Assembly: GCF_963675165.1 (NCBI RefSeq)
Contig: NC_087383.1
Span: forward strand, 496,001 to 560,000
Reading direction: 5' to 3'
Length of the DNA stretch: 64,000 nt
From: Halichondria panicea
Lineage: Eukaryota; Porifera; Demospongiae; Suberitida; Halichondriidae
Shown here piece by piece: positions 26,459 to 38,999 of this stretch (its first letter is position 1; each line of letters starts with the position of its first letter). Position numbers and translations under genes: made by a program. The notes under the pieces are model-generated. The model was not told the origin of the DNA, ran no database searches, and saw nothing but the letters and a program-made list of their open reading frames with translations.

Positions 26459-28282
26459 ATGGCAATGAGGTGGCTAGTTCTGGCTTGCTTAGTGTCGCTG
26501 ACAATAGCACAAACCACCATGGAACCGGCACCATCCATGGCACTAACCCCGGCACCAACCCCGACGCCAACCCCGTTACCAACCACGGCACCAACCACCA
26601 TGGCAGCAACCACCATGGAAGCAACCACCATGGAAGCAACCACCATGGAAGCAACCACCATGGAAGCAACCACTGAAATGTCTACAGAATCGCCCATCGT
26701 GGTTGCCGAACAGAACTTAACTGTGGGAGTGAGATATAACCGGTCCCAGGCCGAAGGTATCAGAGCCGAGCATTTCTTTGTGAGTGGTTTGCAATTCATT
26801 TCCGAGTTAGATATACTATTATTGTTATTAGCTTGCAATGATGGGTGTCTCTTAATTTGGCTGTACACAATATATTTTCTGCATGTCTTATAGAGAGTAT
26901 TCTATGTATTGCTAGGTTCGCAAGGAGCACAAGAATTATCAATTGTTGAATTTATTTTACTACCTCTAGTGCCCTGCCCAAGGTAAACTTGTGGTGGAAG
27001 ACGTGATAGGGACTGATAGCGGGAGGACAGTGAACGTGTGGTCCTTGTTCCTTCAATACCCCGTCCTAGCGTACCTGGACAGTGTGAAGAAGCAAGCTCT
27101 CGTTGGACAGATTGTTGCACTCATCAACCTAGGTGGACTGCAGCCACCCATCACCACCGCTAATATCTGCATAGGCCGTGTCTATCATTATGATGTCTCG
27201 CTCTACACCGAATCGTATGTCTTAATTGTGTTATGTGTGTGCCTACTATAATTCCATTTTACTGCTTTACTGCGTTTGTTTGCTAGGGATCTCATTACCG
27301 TCCAAATATTCGAATTTTTGTCTTTTATTTTTCTTGCAGTGTTCTGATCAACTTCTACTTCAGGGATAGCACTGATCCAACTGGTCCAGCTAGACAGATT
27401 CCGATTCCTTCGATTAATGCAGCATTTACAGCAGGAGTTAGTACTACTCCTAACAACATTATCAGACAGTTCCAGGATCGAAATGCCATCATCATTAGTA
27501 ACAACACGTATGGAATGATCGATCAGAACGTGCATCCTGGAGCCTTTAGACGTGATGGAAGTAGATTTACCGTTGAAGATGACCCCGTTCTCAATGCTAT
27601 CATTCTAGGATACTGGCCTCGTGAGTGTGTGTGTGGGTGTGGCCTCGTAAGTAACTTTGCATGTGTGTGTGTGGGCGTGGGTGGGTGGCCTCGTAAGTAA
27701 CTTTGCATACGTGGGCGTGGGCGTGTGTGTCTGCTGCCCCATTACCAGGCTAGCAATATTATCATTCTATTTCATCCCTCTCTTCTACAGGACAATACAG
27801 TTTGGATGACTTCATTACAGACCGGGCAATCAACGAGTCTATCACGATGAGATTCGCGGAAAACCCTAATCCTGTGTTCTATGGTCTGACAGGTGGCGAT
27901 ATTGTGTTCATCGTCATAGCAACCCTGCTCTGTTCATTGTTGGCCTTCCTTATGGTGTTTGGATTCTGTATCCAACCATTCTTGTGAGTATGCGTAATGT
28001 CTGCTAATATATAATTTAATAAAGTTTGCTAGTATTTCCATTTTGCTGCTTACAAAGCCTATGTACCGTATAGCAAGTGATTTTCGTGAGTAAAACATGT
28101 CATTGCCTGCATTGCGTTGCATGCTTTCCGGTAAACCATGCCTACGTTTTCGTGGAGGGCAGCTTGCCCACGAAAATAACGAATATTTACCCCACGAAAA
28201 TTATCTGCTATACGGTATTCATTGATATATATATGTGATACTGATTGATTCATGTCCTCTCTTATCCCCATACAGCATGTAA
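26459..28282 (+). CDS. Orphan single-pass membrane protein with TTMEA repeats
   Basis: Exons 26459-26779, 26970-27214, 27340-27620, 27791-27983 and 28276-28282 give 348 residues with phases closed. A signal peptide (MAMRWLVLACLVSLTIAQ) is followed by a Thr/Pro-rich stretch with (TP)n and four to five TTMEA units, likely O-glycosylated. An ectodomain of about 230 residues has sequons NLT, NRS, NNT and NES. One transmembrane helix (IVFIVIATLLCSLLAFLMVF) and a tail of only about seven residues (GFCIQPFFM region) close the protein. So this is a type I cell-surface protein with almost no cytoplasmic part. No known domain is recognised; a SEA-like or adhesion role is only a guess. The last coding exon is seven bases, ending FM-stop. 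An AATAAA at 28508 fits its 3' end. Confidence 0.85.
28064..28217. repeat. MITE-like inverted repeat, TACCGTATAGC family
   Basis: TACCGTATAGCAAGTGATTT at the left pairs with AAAATTATCTGCTATACGGT at the right; GATTTTCGTG/CACGAAAATT pair inside. It lies in the last intron of the orphan membrane gene. Confidence 0.8.
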
Positions 28283-28507
28283 TGACAAATTTTCAACTCA
28301 AGAAGTTTTAGCTGTAAAACAAGATGTTATTTTGTGGTAGAACTTGCCCAGTGACTGTTTTTTGTGTAGAAGGAGCAACTGTGATATTTTTTTAATGTGG
28401 ATTTACGAAAGTGTCGTTTCTCAAAAAATATATTAATTTTGTGCATTACATAATTATAATAATTGCATTTTAAGTGTATAGTCTTGTTGTTATTGCTGTT
28501 CGTGACA

Positions 28508-28513
28508 AATAAA
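28508..28513 (+). terminator. Polyadenylation signal AATAAA
   Basis: AATAAA lies 226 bp after the stop of the orphan membrane gene and about 35 bp before the stop of the convergent MOCOS gene. Confidence 0.5.
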
Positions 28514-28546
28514 AATAATTATTATTGTTGATTGTCATAAAAAAAT

Positions 28547-28766
28547 TTATATCAAGCTAGTCTCAGCATTTCTTGTGAGATATATTCCAAAGATTACCTG
28601 CATGTGAATAAGATTATATGTGACATTTGGACACAGAAATAAAGTAAATAACGTACCTTACTTCCTCTTAGCTCCATGAGAGTCTTGAGTGGTTCGGGAC
28701 TCCGCCCACCATCAGTGGGGTCCACACACACCAGCTGACACCGACGGCAGCCACCAATGGCCTGTA

Positions 28767-28809
<43 letters not shown>

Positions 28810-29846
28810 TGGGCGTGTATGTGAGGGGGTTACGCATAATGTACATACATTAAAACCAGCTCCACCGATATTCACTCTCTCCCACTCTTCCTCAGCGTAC
28901 GGCTCCAAGCAACCGTTGCCACTAGCAACAGACGGACTCACGACAAGGTTGGGTCGAAATCGAGTGATGCAACCAGCCACCTCCAAGTTGTCATAACGAC
29001 CTCTCTCGTGCACGGCAGAACACAAATACTCGACACTTGTCTCAGAGATGAGGAGATACTGCGCTTCGTTAGCCAGGGACAATGGGGTGGCCCTCTCGTT
29101 ATGGGGGTCAATTGGTTTCTGTGATAGTCGCTGGGCTTGTGGATTTTGCCTCAAGAGTCGACAACGTCTGTTTAGAACCGTGGATAGCCAATCGGCTGCT
29201 TCGTCCCCACAGTCCAAACCCTTCACTCTGTGGGAGGGCATTAACGAGGTGTGTGGGGGGTCACTCTGTGGGAGGGCATTAACGAGGTGTGTGGGGGATA
29301 TAATAGGAAGGTACGTACACGTACAAATAAACTCTTAGTCATCATTAAGTGCTAACAGTATTCCTGAGACATGTATCAAATGTAGTAGGTACACAACACA
29401 CACACACACACCAGCTGACCTATCTCCACACACACGAGTGCTCACATGACCAGAACACGCCCCAGTATCCGGACCCAGCCCTATCACAAGAGGAGGCTGC
29501 CCTACACACACACAAGCACAGAATAAAGAGCTACAATAATGTCGGTACTCCGCAATCCCACTCACCAGTTGCAAATAGTGTGAGTGTGTCAGAGAGCAAG
29601 TCCACGACTGGTTTGACGTGACAGAGCCTGACTTCCTGTTTGAGGCTAAGCCCCGCCCCCCTCTCGTCTACCACCATCCACTCTCGATCATAGAGCAGTC
29701 CCTTCGTCCCCATCGGCCAGCTGCTCACTGATTGGCCGTTACAACTCTTGATTGGATAGAGGGTCAATTGAGAGAGGTGACCAACATCGTGGAGGCCACT
29801 GTCTGCGTGTGTGTGTGTGGTGTGTGGTGTGTGTGAGTGTGTGTGT

Positions 29847-29920
<74 letters not shown>

Positions 29921-32900
29921 CGTGTGGGGGGGGATATTGTGCAACTAAAATACACAAGTGTTGACTATACTTTTTTCAAAGGCCTCAATATGATCTCCTA
30001 GTCTGAGCATAATGGAGTCTCCATTGCTCATCTCATGATTCTCAGTCAAGTGTTGCTCCGCTGGTTCTCTCCTGGGCATGATACTAGGAGCACCTCCCAC
30101 TGTCTGCAGAGTTAGGAAATAAATTCGCTTGCTGATAGCTTGAAATAATTATAGCAATGGATTTAGTACAATCATAGGTCATAATGTTTAGTTGGCCGTA
30201 AAACTACAAGGGTTAGGTAACAATAATATTTAGCTAACAACAACCTCTGTATGAGTATCCACAAAGCAAGTTTTCAGAAAGCTCAAGAGAGTCTGAACAT
30301 CGTGTAGTGTGGACATGTATCCCAGGGATACCCTCACAGTGCCAGTGGGCTCTCCGTTGACCAGGTCCACACTGTCCCCACACACGTGGCCAGCCTGGGG
30401 GGACAGGGGGAACACTTAGGGGGGGTATAGCCTTTGTTTTTGTTGAAATTTCTGGATTTCAATCAATCATAGAACTTGAATCTAAGTACACCATTAGAAA
30501 GGTTATCCTGAGAGTTACTAAATGCAACTTTTAATATTGATATCGGACGTTCGTAACACAAGTTATGGACAATCGAAGTTAGCTCTGAAAATAGGCCCAT
30601 TTCAGAAAAAACACCCACTATTAGCCCACGCTTTTTTTCAGAAAATGGACAATTTGAGCCCGAAATAAATCACTGATTTAACTGCACCATATTGTAGCAC
30701 TATCAAACAGCTACTAAATGCAAATAATTTTTTCGAAATTGGACGTTCGAAACACAAGTTACAGCCTCTCAAAGATAGCTCCGAAAACATGACACATTCA
30801 ATGGATAAAACACAACCTTTCCTAAAATAGAAGTACAATTGAATCTTCTCCCCACAGCTCACCTTCAGATGCTCTTTAACCCTTTCAGCACTGACGTCCA
30901 GGTACCTCATACATGCTCCAGTGTTACAGAAGCAGCCAGTCCTCAAGTGAATATCGTAAACACAAGCCAATTTGTCTACCTCGCTATATCCAACCACACG
31001 TCCATCAGATCTGAGCACGTTGAAGTTGATGATGGGTCCTTGTTGTGAGGGATCAGCGTATCTGCCGTGACAGTAGACGATGACCACAGGAGAGCCATTG
31101 CTATGGCGAAGGTGGGCTAGAGAAGTGTACACATACCTGCAACAGGGGGGGGGGTGTGTGTGATTAAACTCAGATACAAAACTTTCATTGGACAAAAAAT
31201 GTGTATAAGATTAGGAGCTGGGAATCTATCTAATCTGTATGAGAACGATAAACTCACTGTGCTAGTGTGAAGGTGTGTGTTGAGATGTCCTCCATGCTTC
31301 GGCCAATACGAGTGAGAGCATCAAAGCCGTGAGACAGAGCGGCAATACTCAGGAAAGACACAGTCCCATCCTCCAGCCTGGAGGAGTTAGATAGTTAGTA
31401 CACACTTGCACAAAATATGAGAGTATTACATTCTCGAATATAAGCGTATAGAACTCTATTGACCCTAAGAGCGTATGCACTAATAATCCAGTTTCTACGG
31501 TACTACACTATGACTCCAGTCAGTGTGTATAATAAGCTTCATACATCACTTTATAATTATGGGCCATAACACAAGAGTTATTTTGTCAAGGATAACTATG
31601 TTCTGTTACAGATACTACCCACCTCTCATGGAGTTGTGCTCTGTGTACATGAAACCTTTCCCTGCTCACAGTGGCAGCCACAGTACCACCGCCATAGTAA
31701 CCCTTCCGTAGCAATCCACAGCAGTCTCTACGTACAAGCAAAGCACCAAGACCAGTCGGAAATCCAAACATCTTGTAGAACGAAATCGCCACAAAATTCG
31801 CTGGATACGAAGACAGATCCAACGGACTGGTTGATACGAGTGATGCTGCATCCATGGCAACCAGCCAGCGGCCAGGAGGTGATGGGATGGTCTCAAACAC
31901 AAGTTGTCCAGTGGGTATCTGGTGCGTCCACTTTAGAGGATATTTGCGCCCACAAAAATTTGACTGTGCGGGGAAAACAAAGAGATGGAGAGGTGGCTGC
32001 ATAGAATCATCACTATTAGTTGAGATAGAATTTGAGGCAGAATTTGATGCTTTTCCTTTCGCAAGATTTGTAGCTGTACTGAGTTCCGGATTTGTAACTA
32101 TATTCTCAGGATTGGTACACACGATGCTAGCACCACGAGTAGCTGCAGTCTCCCTCATTCCCACCACAGACGTGTGGTTGTCCTCAAGGTAACAGAATAC
32201 ACTTCCAGTGTGGGTAGACACTTTATCCTTATTTCTATTAGCAGCCTGAGAGTTTGAACTATCGCCAGTATATATCTTGCAATTCGGTAGATAACGGACC
32301 TCAATGGTACTTCTCCTTGTATTGAGCTCAGGTATATTTGCAGCTGGTGTCCATGGAAATGATTCAGCTAGTAGATTAAGAGCACCAGTAGCACCTGACG
32401 TAAATACAATATCGTATTGTGAGAGGCTGGTATTGAAATGGTTGAGGACTTTCTCGCGAGTTTGTTCGATGACATCTGTCGAGAGCTTGCTACTCGGATT
32501 CTGACTGTGCGGATTGCCATAGAGATGAGATCTGAGATCAGAGTGGTAGGACTGTAACTGTACACTCGAGTAGAGGGTGGTCCCAGCATGGTCCAGGTAG
32601 GTCACCCCTAAGAGAGGAAATACAGGACGATAGTGTAGTACCGTAAAACCTCTATTTAAGGCGACCCTCTAAATAAGAGACACTTTGACATTTCGCCCAT
32701 AATTATAGCACCATATAAATTCATTTTTTTGTGTACATTAAAACTCTACTTTTGCAAAACGTAATTATTTAAAGTGTCGCTTAAAATCGAGGTTTTACAG
32801 TATAGTGGTGTGACGATAGAAACACAGATACAGCCAAGCCAATACCAGATCTGAATTACCTTGAGTATGAGCAAACTCTGTCTCCCTGGCTGCTAGGATG

Positions 32901-33088
32901 TCTTCTCTTTCTTGCAAACCGTCCTCCATCTGCATCTGCTCTGCGCGAGTGTGGGGACCAGACCACCACACCCATCTTTTCATGAAAACCACGCCTAATC
33001 TATGAGCTAGTGACCTTAGTAAGGTCAAAGGCCAACCGGCCAGATCGAGGACTGTCCCATTTTTTAATTGTTTGCAGTTCACCCACAT
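28547..33088 (-). CDS. MOCOS: Molybdenum cofactor sulfurase
   Basis: The N-terminal aminotransferase class V part is encoded by 32607-31623 (TYLDHAGTTLYSS, YGNPHSQNPSSKLS, FTSGATGALNLLAESFPW, DNHTSVVGMR and the PLP-lysine region FVAISFYKMFGFPTGLGALL), 31377-31258 (LEDGTVSFLSIAALSHGFD) and 31136-30863. The last carries TGCFCNTGAC with the persulfide cysteine. Linker exons 30394-30245 and ~30104-29971 follow. The MOSC part comes from about 29806-29567, 29501-29423, 29230-28850, 28765-28660 and 28597-28547 (LTLYPIKSCNG, GCRRCQLVCVDP, final VIFGIYLTRNAETSLI). The enzyme replaces an oxo ligand of Moco by sulfur for xanthine dehydrogenase and aldehyde oxidase. The first exon ends 32860; homology begins near EDGLQERED, so a start at 32935 or 32981 is as likely as 33088. 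Confidence 0.95.
28770..28807. repeat. (GT)n microsatellite
   Basis: GT run (CA on the MOCOS strand) upstream of the acceptor of the GCRRCQ exon. Confidence 0.9.
29225..29299. repeat. Tandem duplication covering a MOCOS splice acceptor
   Basis: Two ~38-bp copies of ACTCTGTGGGAGGGCATTAA...GGTGTGTGGGGG. On the gene strand each contains CCCTCCCACAG|AGT, the 3' splice site of the exon starting VKGLDCGDE. Confidence 0.85.
29805..29922. repeat. (GT)n microsatellite
   Basis: Long GT run (CA on the MOCOS strand) directly upstream of the exon starting LHDVGHLSQ. Confidence 0.9.
30424..30836. repeat. Interspersed ~400-bp repeat, fullest copy
   Basis: Contains AAGGTTATCCTGAGAG, CGTAACACAAGTTATGGACA, GGACAATTTGAGCCCG and CACCATATTGTAGCACTATC. 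Parts recur in reverse at 46781-47096 and in pieces at 17752-18925. It lies in a MOCOS intron. Confidence 0.75.
32640..32804. repeat. MITE-like inverted repeat with GTAAAACCTC ends
   Basis: CCGTAAAACCTCTATTTAAG at the left pairs with TTAAAATCGAGGTTTTACAG at the right, with AGAGACACTTT/AAAGTGTCGC inside. It lies in the first intron of MOCOS. Confidence 0.75.
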
Positions 33089-33305
33089 ACGCGTGTGGGT
33101 TATAAACCGGGTCTCCGGAGCTGTGGGTGGGAAGCCGGGAAACTGGTCAACACCTTCTGCTGCCTGTATGGCCAGCCGCTTGTAATTATACGTAATTACG
33201 AACGTAATTACGTATTTTTTTTTTTATTTTTTTTTTATAATACGATTTTTTACGATTTTCTCCAGCGTTCTAATAGAAAACATAAGGGATAGTAGACCAG
33301 GCAAG

Positions 33306-35686
<2,381 letters not shown>

Positions 35687-35871
35687 CTCTATTATTATAC
35701 AACAACTTTTTGTGCTAAAATTTAATCAGTTTTGAATTATTATAAATCAAGGGCGGCGTATAATGAGCCTACTACACTCTGCTTATTTATGCAGCCCCTC
35801 CCACCTTTAGAACGTCGTTGCATAGTGATAAAGTTTTGCTTGCTACATAAAAAGTTGTTGAACTTGAAGTC

Positions 35872-37254
35872 ATGTCCTTTATGGCAGAGGAATGGAAGCA
35901 GGAAGCCACAGCTGATGATGAGGAGATTTCAGGAGCTAAAAAATCACACAAAACATGGATTAATGTCAAACTGCCCAGCATTCCAATAGAGCTGCCAGAA
36001 CCAGTTGCAGAGATATGCTCCAGCACACCAAGGTCTCGAGCAGTCAGCAGGACTACAAGGAGAGCTGCAGAAAACTGTTTGTTCTGTAGTGATGGAAGTT
36101 GCAAAGCTTTGCATCAAGCCAAAGATGCCCCCAGGGCTAGGGGGAGGGGCTCAACTAGCAGCTACCAGTCAAGACCTAGAAGGCCAACAAAGTGTGAGGC
36201 TGCAAAGAGCACGCTCAGAGGCGTAAACCTTGATATACAGCCTATTACTGCTCCAAGGAGGACTCTTGTTGAACGTGATCAAAGTGCTCACTTGAAAGCA
36301 AGCAATCCCGGATCAAATGACACGGTGGATAAGGACGGATGGGAGCCCTTCACCTGTGCTTGTCACTTCTGCGGAGAGAAATTTGGCAAACATTCAATTT
36401 TAATTCACGAAAAGCGTTGTCCCGGACGTCGAAAATCTTCCCCTGTACTACAACAGACTGAAAAACATCCAATTGCAATGGCTAATGATCAGATGAACTT
36501 GGATGACCATAATGTCCAAAAAGTGGCCACTATAATAACCATGGGACTGCCATCAGGAATGGAGAAGATAACTGTGTACGCTGCACCACCAAGACCACAG
36601 ACTAGAACAGTCAGACACAGTGCTCTTCGTTCCAGTGGTATCGGAATGCCATCAGCTTCCACTAAGAAATTCACTGAGACGAACGTAAGCGTTCAATGTG
36701 AACAGTGCCAGCAGATTGTTGCTACAGATCGATTGATAATCCACACGCAAACGTGCAGCCCAAGTGGAGCTAGAGTGAGTGCCTGTAATGTCAGATTCCC
36801 GTCTACAAGTAACCTACTACGAGTGAATGAAGCCAAACAAGAAAATAAGTCGCCAAAGAGACAAGGAAAACCACCCACTAAAGCATGCTACATCTGCGGA
36901 CGAGAGTTTGGGTCATTATCGATTGCAATTCACGAACCGCAGTGCCTGAAAAAATGGCATGCAGAAAACAGAATACTGCCCTTCAGCCAACGAAAGCCAG
37001 TCCCTAGAAAGAAAGAGCACAAGCCAGCCATTGCACGAGCTCTGTCTAGAGATACCCCAGAACAATTAGTGAGCAGCTTACCTGACAATGTTTATACAGA
37101 CGAGGGACTAACTGCGAAACTAGTTGAACGTTACTATCAGAATAGCTACTCTCAGTTTGAGAGAGAGTTGATTCCATGCAAGAGATGTGGTAGAACATTT
37201 GCCCCTGAGAGGCATAAATTACACGAGCCGAACTGTAATGCAGAGCCATTATAG
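35872..37254 (+). CDS. Intronless multi-C2HC zinc-finger protein (ZNF474/ZC2HC1-like)
   Basis: A single 460-residue open frame. It has four C2HC-type fingers: CHFCGEKFGKHSILIHEKRC (about 162-181), CEQCQQIVATDRLIIHTQTC (279-298), CYICGREFGSLSIAIHEPQC (340-359) and CKRCGRTFAPERHKLHEPNC (438-457). The spacing C-x2-C-x12-H-x3-4-C and the FG/F-x-x-HE-x-x-C wording are those of the ZC2HC1/ZNF474 family, often linked to cilia or testis; the role here is not known. Linkers are basic and disordered. Absence of introns in an intron-rich neighbourhood suggests a retrocopy origin or intron loss. The convergent glycosyltransferase ends only about 50 bp away. Confidence 0.88.
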   Translation: MSFMAEEWKQEATADDEEISGAKKSHKTWINVKLPSIPIELPEPVAEICSSTPRSRAVSRTTRRAAENCLFCSDGSCKALHQAKDAPRARGRGSTSSYQSRPRRPTKCEAAKSTLRGVNLDIQPITAPRRTLVERDQSAHLKASNPGSNDTVDKDGWEPFTCACHFCGEKFGKHSILIHEKRCPGRRKSSPVLQQTEKHPIAMANDQMNLDDHNVQKVATIITMGLPSGMEKITVYAAPPRPQTRTVRHSALRSSGIGMPSASTKKFTETNVSVQCEQCQQIVATDRLIIHTQTCSPSGARVSACNVRFPSTSNLLRVNEAKQENKSPKRQGKPPTKACYICGREFGSLSIAIHEPQCLKKWHAENRILPFSQRKPVPRKKEHKPAIARALSRDTPEQLVSSLPDNVYTDEGLTAKLVERYYQNSYSQFERELIPCKRCGRTFAPERHKLHEPNCNAEPL

Positions 37255-37306
37255 CAAAGTATAGAAATAAGTGATAACAGTGATAACGAGTAAAATGCTT
37301 TGTATG

Positions 37307-38869
37307 TCATTTGTGCAAAATCTTATCAATTTCAATTAATGCATTTTTAACGCCGTTTTCCTTTACAATTTCTGTATACACACAATCTATACTGTCATTC
37401 ATTTCTGTATTTGTTATAAGTGTCAATTTTGTTCTCAATTCTTCCACAGTCAAATTGTTTGCCGGGCTCAATCGAACTCCGAGATTTTTCCATACTACAA
37501 TCTCCGCCCAATGTTCTTGATCAAACATAACAGGACAGATGAGTTGAGGTCTCTTGGCTAGCAGAGAAGTAGCTACAGTACCAGAACCACCGTGATGCAA
37601 GATGGCCGCACACTTCTGAAACAGCCACTGATGCGGTGCAACCAAACTCCAAAGTCTCAAATTGTGTAGTTCATTTGATAGTTTATCAAATGTTTTTTGT
37701 ATTCGTCCATTTTCTTTGCACTGAAAAATTCCCTCCATATTCACTTCTTTAAGTGCTGCATGTAGGAAATACAATGGTGTAAAATTATACTTATATTCAT
37801 GCATGCCTTAATTAAATTAAATTACCTGTATTAAGCACAGTAAATAGTGTAGCCCAGTTCACGTCCAACATGAAACCCTCCATAGATCCAAAGCCAATAT
37901 AGACAAGGGGTTTAGTAAACTGCTCTACCATAGTAGACAGCCCTGCCGGAGGTGAGCCTTGGAGGACAAGAGGAGGGTACCAGTAGCCACACAGATGCAC
38001 ACTGCATGCATGCATGGGGAATAATGTACAGCTTGAAACTTGAAAACTCTAAATAAAAGTACAATTTTTTTTTATACTTGCACACCTTTTGGGCCAGTAG
38101 GGCTGCCTTGGGGACAGTATTGAGCTGATCCCATACAGCAGGGTGGTGGAGGGAGGGAGTGAAACATCAGAGAGTGGAGTAGTGGAGGAGAGACCTAGGT
38201 GGTCGCACACAGAGCCATAGTCATCAAGAAACAGCCTCCACATCCAGTGATCAACCTCTGCATAGGACACCACCTCACCACCTATAATTATAATAATTAT
38301 AAACATTGTGTGATGACTGCTCACTGGTATACGATGATGTGAGAGCTTGAAATAAGTCAGGCAATTCTTGAGATAGCTTCTCTTTGAATCCAGTTGGTGG
38401 AGTTCTGAGGAATAAAGTAAATGCATAATAAAACAGACATGATCTTTTACCTGTTGAGCAGGAAAGGAGAGGTTGCTATGCACGGTATGCTTAGTTCTTG
38501 AGCAATGAAATAGCCTTCCAATGAGAACAGATTGAAGACCACTAACTTTGCACTGATGCATGCCTGGTAACAAATACTTGCTTCATGCTTCAACAGTTGC
38601 AACTTTGCAGCATCTGTTGATACCACCACCTTGGGCAGAGACGATATAATTTGAATTCCCTCCTGAGCTAACGATTCTTCCACACCGGCTATGGAAGACG
38701 CTGTACACACAACTACCACGTCATCGGCAATATGTTCATGCCTGCAGAAAGATAATACAAAATTGCTTCACTAGATTCTAGATTCTACATACTTATATGC
38801 TATTGCAATGGACAGCAAAGGAAGCACATCTCCTCTGGTTCCTTTACACAGGAACACTACCTTCATCAT
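37307..38869 (-). CDS. Sterol-glucosyltransferase-like GT1 enzyme
   Basis: Exons 38869-38793, 38741-38451, 38404-38325, 38280-38086, 38001-37826 and 37755-37307 give about 420 residues. The N terminus MKVVFLCKGTRGDVLPLLSI matches the GTRGDV motif of UDP-glucose:sterol glucosyltransferases and related GT1 enzymes. The C-terminal half has PLVYIGFGSM, APHQWLFQKCAAILHHGGSG and PVMFDQEHWAEIV, the family's UDP-sugar site with HHGGSGT and the DQ pair. Substrate is not determinable from sequence; sterol or another lipid is the family expectation. There is no signal peptide or membrane anchor, so it is cytosolic or peripheral. In-frame ATGs also exist at 38866 and 38956. The start is 130 bp from AP3B, head to head. 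Confidence 0.85.
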
Positions 38870-38999
38870 GTTTATGACACATGTAAAGGGGACTTTCCCC
38901 AGATATAGGGTAGTGGTAACGCCCCTCTTTTCAACAGGACACGTGACAGTTATCAAAGAGAAAGAGTTTGAGCTTCTCTTGGTTTTTATACAGTCTGCA
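38870..38999. promoter_or_regulatory. Probable shared promoter of the glycosyltransferase and AP3B genes
   Basis: 130 bp separate the two divergent start codons. No TATA box is evident. Confidence 0.55.

Noticed and set aside
26410-26868. HGTN/HHGSN-repeat and minus-strand frames over the TTMEA region
   Set aside because: Other frames of the 15-bp tandem repeat; only the TTMEA frame has a signal peptide and continues through spliced exons.
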